Program-made: the position numbers and the translations under genes
The notes under the pieces: generated by a model
The model's database searches: none
What the model was told of the DNA's origin: nothing
Seen by the model: the letters and a program-made list of their open reading frames with translations, nothing else
Assembly (NCBI GenBank): GCA_965368335.1
Contig: CBDUMN010000034.1
Coordinates: forward strand, 1 to 34,401
From: CBDUMN01 sp965368335
GTDB lineage: Bacteria > Pseudomonadota > Alphaproteobacteria > Rhodospirillales > JAPHRK01
Direction of reading: 5' to 3'
Length of the DNA: 34,401 nt
Shown: piece by piece, positions 31,061 to 34,401 of the stretch
Layout of the letters: each line of letters begins with the position of its first letter
Position numbering within the stretch: position 1 is the stretch's first letter

Positions 31061-33247
31061 TTACCCGTCGGAACCGGACATAAGTTCCCCTTCATCAAGC
31101 ATCTCGTCGACCATTTTTTTCAGCTCGGGAACGCCAACGGGTTTATGGAGAAACGGGAAACCGCTGGTACGGATTTCCGTCAGTTGCTCCGGCGATGTAT
31201 CACCGGTCAGCAAAACGGCTGGGATATGGGAAGAAAAATGCTTGCGCAAAACCTCAATGGCTGTAATGCCGGTGCGCCCATCACTTAACCGATAATCGGC
31301 AACAATCAAATCAGGTGGATTTTGGAGGCTCTCTCCATCTTGTCCCAATACCGGAACATCGGAAAACGCCTCAACCCGATGGCCCATATTCTGAAGTCGA
31401 TCACCCATCGCCTCCAAAATGTCCTGTTCGTCTTCAATCAAAACGATTAACGCATTTTTGCGAACCATCGGTTTGACGGCAGGCTCGGACGGGATATCAC
31501 GCGGCTTGGGCGGGGCGGTAGAGGCCGCCTCAAGAATAAAGGCAGATCCTTTACCCGGCACAGACCTTACACTGACCTCCATACCCATGAGATCGGCCAT
31601 GCGCCGGACAATAGATAGCCCAAGCCCAAGCCCCTTCCGCCGGTCACGCCCCCGATTGCCGACTTGATGAAAATCTTCGAAAATTTTGCCGATATCCGCC
31701 TCTTCTATTCCCCGCCCCGTATCCCAGACACCAATCTTGACGATCTGCTCGCCGTGACGACAACCAACCAGAATGCGCCCTTCGTCGGTATAGCGCACGG
31801 CATTGGTAATGAGATTGCGCAGCAGAGTTTCCAACAGGGTTGGGTCGGCCATCACCGCCCTCCCACTGGGCACAACGCCAATCGCCAATCCTTTTTCCTC
31901 GGCCATAGGCGTCAATTCGTCGGCCAAGCGTTCCATCAGTGGGCTTAAGGCGACCGGCTTCATATCGGCAAGAATCAAACCGGCATCCAGGCGGGAAATA
32001 TCAAGCAAAGTATCGAGAAGTCTTTTCAGGGCCTCCAGAGAGCTTTCAATCCGTTCCTTGATACGGGTATTTTCGGCATCCATAGCTTCCATATCGAAAG
32101 CATCGATAAACATCATCAACGCCTGTAACGGCTGACGAAGGTCATGACTGGCGGCAGCCAAAAAGCGCGTCTTTGAATGGCTCGCCGCCTCGGCTTCATC
32201 GCGGGCCGCCGCAAGGGCCTCTTCGGCGGCTTTAAGCCGGGTAATATCGACCAGGGTGTTTTGAACCCTCCATTTACCTGCCCAGTAAATGGGTCGCACC
32301 ACATTGAGAAGACAAAGCTTTTCCCCATCTCGACCATGCGCCCAAAGCTCATGCGCCGGGGCATTTTCGATACCGCGCGGCCCACTACCGTCTTCGGGCA
32401 AGACCTGTTCGGACATTTCCCTCCACGAGGGCCCCTTAACGATTTTAAGACTATCGTTCAGTTGTTTTTCATCACTCCAATTTGGATCCAGCTTTCGGAA
32501 GGTCCGGTTGGCAAACAAAATCGCACCTGTCCGCGGATGGGAAACCACAGTCCCCACAGGACTTGCCTCCATAACATCCATCACCTGATTGCGGCTGAAT
32601 CGCGCTTCCTCCTCGGAGTGAAGGGCTTGACGGCGCAACCGCTCCAAGACGGCAACCAGCAACCCGATACCCATGGCCAGAGCGGAAGCTTCGGCGATCA
32701 CATAGCCAATGGGCGCAAACCAGGGCATGAAGGCAAGCAAAGGAAAATTGGCCCTGTTAAAGGACCATATGGCAAATGCCCACCCAGCCAATCGGTAGCC
32801 GGGCTCGCCGAATTCAGGCCGTTGCCGTAATAGAAGAACCGAACTCCAGGCCGTCAGCCCGACGGCTACAGCAGTTGCCGGAACGGTTTGAACGATAAAA
32901 GAAAACTCATGAACGACCGAAGTAATACCCCAACCGACATTGATCATCCAAGCCAACATAATAAGCTTGAAGGGGACTGGCCGACCGATAAACCGAAATA
33001 CGCCGATGGTGACACAGCACAAAAAGGTAGCGTGCGCTGCCTCCCAAACAGGAATAAGAATTCCGAATTCCAGCAACGGCTTCAGCATAACCATGGAATA
33101 ATCGACGGCCAGGGCGGCAAAACCCGCGGCCCACCAAGCGATAGCCTCAATCCGAACCACGGTTAGCCAGAGGTACACCAGAGTGAGGGTAATAACCCCC
33201 AACCCAACGGTCGTCGCCAATCCTGCCGTTTCGAGCGAAAACTCCAT
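31061..33247 (-). CDS. Hybrid sensor histidine kinase / response regulator
   Basis: A 728-residue inner-membrane protein. About seven transmembrane helices span residues 5-205, without a large periplasmic domain, so it probably senses something within or near the membrane. Then come a PAS domain (about 215-335), a HisKA domain with FLAAASHDLRQPLQALMMFI (His368), a HATPase with NLITNAVRYTDEGRIL, WDTGRGIEEADIGKIFEDFH and KGLGLGLSIVRRMADL, and a C-terminal receiver with Asp651 in PDLIVADYRLSDGRTG. I chose the ATG at 33247; a TTG 18 bases earlier is possible. It is divergent from the response regulator gene at 33477. Confidence 0.9.
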   Translation of the reverse strand: MEFSLETAGLATTVGLGVITLTLVYLWLTVVRIEAIAWWAAGFAALAVDYSMVMLKPLLEFGILIPVWEAAHATFLCCVTIGVFRFIGRPVPFKLIMLAWMINVGWGITSVVHEFSFIVQTVPATAVAVGLTAWSSVLLLRQRPEFGEPGYRLAGWAFAIWSFNRANFPLLAFMPWFAPIGYVIAEASALAMGIGLLVAVLERLRRQALHSEEEARFSRNQVMDVMEASPVGTVVSHPRTGAILFANRTFRKLDPNWSDEKQLNDSLKIVKGPSWREMSEQVLPEDGSGPRGIENAPAHELWAHGRDGEKLCLLNVVRPIYWAGKWRVQNTLVDITRLKAAEEALAAARDEAEAASHSKTRFLAAASHDLRQPLQALMMFIDAFDMEAMDAENTRIKERIESSLEALKRLLDTLLDISRLDAGLILADMKPVALSPLMERLADELTPMAEEKGLAIGVVPSGRAVMADPTLLETLLRNLITNAVRYTDEGRILVGCRHGEQIVKIGVWDTGRGIEEADIGKIFEDFHQVGNRGRDRRKGLGLGLSIVRRMADLMGMEVSVRSVPGKGSAFILEAASTAPPKPRDIPSEPAVKPMVRKNALIVLIEDEQDILEAMGDRLQNMGHRVEAFSDVPVLGQDGESLQNPPDLIVADYRLSDGRTGITAIEVLRKHFSSHIPAVLLTGDTSPEQLTEIRTSGFPFLHKPVGVPELKKMVDEMLDEGELMSGSDG

Positions 33248-33476
33248 GGTTGAAGTTTCAAGCAATCGATTTCATCGAGCAAGAGAAAACCACCGCAATA
33301 GAGTCTTTTTCGTCTCACACAACCGGAGTCCTTACCCTTCATTAACCAATAGAGGACTACCGTATGAAGTCTAGGGGAAGGGGAATCTCTCTACAGAATG
33401 TGCTTGGGATTTTCTCCCTTTTCAAATCAGGGCCGGAACCGCTTTTCGGTCGGATTCCGGGTGACGGAGGAATAGA

Positions 33477-34019
33477 ATGTCCGCCCACACAAATATCGCG
33501 GAGACCATATATTTAGTGGTCGACGGCAATCGGGATTCAAGGGCCTTAACTCGCACTACCCTTGAATCTATCGGCATCCGCTATGTTCTCGAAGCGCAAG
33601 ATGCGCGAGCCGCCATGGAAACCTTGCGCACCGTCAGAATTGGCGCGGTAATTATCGACATGGAACTGCCAGGCTCACTAAGCGGAATTGAACTGACTAA
33701 AAAAATCCGCCGGAGCGATAAATCCTTAAAACCTGAAGTACCGATTATTATGCTTACCTCCAACGCCAATAGACACACGGTTTTGCAGGCGCGGGATTCC
33801 GGCATACACGAATTTCTCGCCCGCCCTCTGACATCGGCGTCTCTTTACGACCGGATCAAGAAAGCGCTGACCATTCCCCGCCAGTTCGTTCAGACCGAAG
33901 ACTATGTCGGCCCCGCTCGTCGGTGGCTTGGTGAGGGTCAGGCTATCCCACAGAAAAAACGTAAAGTCGCCGCCGGAGAATTGGGCCATCCCAAGGTCAG
34001 GGTTTTCGATTGGACTTAA
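33477..34019 (+). CDS. Atypical single-domain response regulator with C-terminal extension
   Basis: A 180-residue protein. The receiver domain (about 10-128) has YLVVDGNRDSRALTR, where the usual second acidic residue is Gly17, and the phospho-acceptor Asp61 in VIIDMELPGSLSGIELTKKI. IIMLTSNANRHTV follows, and FLARPLTSASL has Arg116 in place of the conserved Lys. A 50-residue extension follows with FVQTEDYVGPARRWLGEG, which resembles the YVGPDRRR tail of a family of alphaproteobacterial response regulators. There is no DNA-binding domain. The gene is divergent from the hybrid kinase across about 230 bases and may be its output partner. Confidence 0.88.
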   Translation: MSAHTNIAETIYLVVDGNRDSRALTRTTLESIGIRYVLEAQDARAAMETLRTVRIGAVIIDMELPGSLSGIELTKKIRRSDKSLKPEVPIIMLTSNANRHTVLQARDSGIHEFLARPLTSASLYDRIKKALTIPRQFVQTEDYVGPARRWLGEGQAIPQKKRKVAAGELGHPKVRVFDWT

Positions 34020-34020
34020 T

Positions 34021-34044
34021 TTGAATCCGACTGGTCGGATTCAA
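34021..34044. repeat. Perfect 11-base inverted repeat
   Basis: TTGAATCCGAC (34021-34031) and GTCGGATTCAA (34034-34044) are exact complements around a 2-base centre, one base after the response regulator stop. It has the strength of a terminator stem but no T-run follows on the plus strand. It may be a terminator of unusual form or a binding site. Confidence 0.6.
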
Positions 34045-34058
34045 TAATAAAATCCGAT

Positions 34059-34126
34059 TAACTCCAAAGAGTTAGACAAAAGTTTACGACACAAACAGCC
34101 ACCCCGAAGCAACTCCAACGAGTTGC
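34059..34126. repeat. Two related AACTC/GAGTT hairpins
   Basis: TAACTC-CAAA-GAGTTA (34059-34074) and GCAACTC-CAAC-GAGTTGC (34109-34126) share the core ACTCCAAnGAGTT and tetraloop pattern CAAn. They are spaced 35 bases apart. The match suggests duplicated binding sites or tandem RNA stem-loops rather than chance. Confidence 0.55.
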
Positions 34127-34209
34127 GGCGACAGGACGCTGGACCGAATTCCTGCAAGATTGGTATTCCACCTCCCCTTTAGCTGCAGCTCAGTTCGTGG
34201 CACAATGTC

Positions 34210-34215
34210 TATAAT
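34210..34215 (+). promoter_or_regulatory. Possible -10 element of the last gene
   Basis: A perfect TATAAT at 34210-34215 lies 27 bases before the ATG at 34243. No matching -35 is visible at 16-18 bases spacing, so the promoter is provisional. Confidence 0.35.
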
Positions 34216-34242
34216 GGTTTGTTTCGATTTGGAGATTCGTTC

Positions 34243-34401
34243 ATGCGCGGCACGGTTCCAAGCCTAATTATCGTCCTCGCCCTGACCCTTGCATTACCTG
34301 TTTGGGCGCAGTCTTCGCGATATCAACAATGGGGCGGTCAAGAAACCTCGAAAAATTTCGCCTCCGAATTGCGAAAATTGATCGATGAAGCTGAACAGGC
34401 G
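34243..34401 (+). CDS. Exported protein, 5' part only (cut by window edge)
   Basis: An ORF starts at ATG 34243, with GGAG eight bases upstream, and remains open to the window end (53 codons). The N-terminus RGTVPSLIIVLALTLALPVW is a signal peptide with likely cleavage after VWA, before QSS. The first mature residues YQQWGGQETSKNFASELRKL run into a charged helix. Too little is present to name a family. Confidence 0.7.
   Translation, partial: MRGTVPSLIIVLALTLALPVWAQSSRYQQWGGQETSKNFASELRKLIDEAEQA

Noticed and set aside
33364..33516. 50-codon ORF starting before the response regulator
   Set aside because: It overlaps the well-supported regulator start in another frame, has no clear ribosome site and mixed codon usage.
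1..34401. CRISPR arrays, insertion sequences, rRNA operons or replication origins
   Set aside because: No regularly spaced direct repeats, transposase-like proteins, rRNA-like stretches or DnaA-box clusters were noticed.

Overview
The window is a moderately GC-rich, gene-dense chromosomal segment of an alphaproteobacterium. The Rhodospirillales or a related marine lineage fits best. Evidence for this is the run murA-hisG-hisD-UPF0262-LMW phosphatase-infA-maf-RNase E/G-yacG-tRNA-Phe, a gene order familiar from Alphaproteobacteria; the zapA-6S RNA-5-formyl-THF cyclo-ligase arrangement; short-form HisG; and a zinc-less L31. The organism appears flagellated and chemotactic (MCP, FliN). I see no insertion sequence, prophage, CRISPR array or integron.

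Layout. 1-2606: the end of a chemoreceptor gene, then a leftward unit reading DUF4164-like coiled coil, zapA, 6S RNA, fau (ygfA) and a YmdB-type phosphodiesterase. 2607-6587: gap with a long leader and its own terminator, a small unknown gene, thiE, then efp and an inositol monophosphatase gene. 6705-10073: three tightly spaced envelope genes, namely a secreted proline-rich OmpA-like protein, a MotA/TolQ/ExbB-like channel and a MotB-like OmpA protein with a long coiled coil. 10144-12016: MFS exporter, cyaY and rpmE. 12209-14991: a membrane class III nucleotide cyclase and an Hsp20 gene behind a ROSE-type RNA thermometer. 15076-18970: a possible 27-residue membrane protein, orphan fliN with a small partner, an NTF2-like protein, a secreted beta-propeller-like protein, ppnP and a solute-binding protein. 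19132-26491: tRNA-Thr, the housekeeping cluster above, and tRNA-Phe. 26492-34401: a looser region with small ORFs, a degenerate HPt-receiver protein, ybaK, DUF2189, ppk2, a periplasmic helical protein, a hybrid histidine kinase divergent from an atypical response regulator, and the start of an exported protein.

How the genes relate. Most are housekeeping: division (ZapA), global transcription control (6S RNA), folate and thiamine metabolism, glycolysis, translation (EF-P, IF-1, L31, two tRNAs), peptidoglycan (MurA), histidine synthesis and RNA turnover. The accessory interest lies in three places: the ion-driven envelope module at 6705-10073; the signalling proteins, including a protein at 27102-27893 that has lost both its HPt histidine and its receiver aspartate; and RNA or palindromic elements (6S RNA, the ROSE thermometer, and hairpins at 2802, 15276, 26627 and 34021-34126). 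I found no unmistakable new defence or mobile system. The envelope module and the degenerate phosphorelay protein are the best candidates for undescribed biology.
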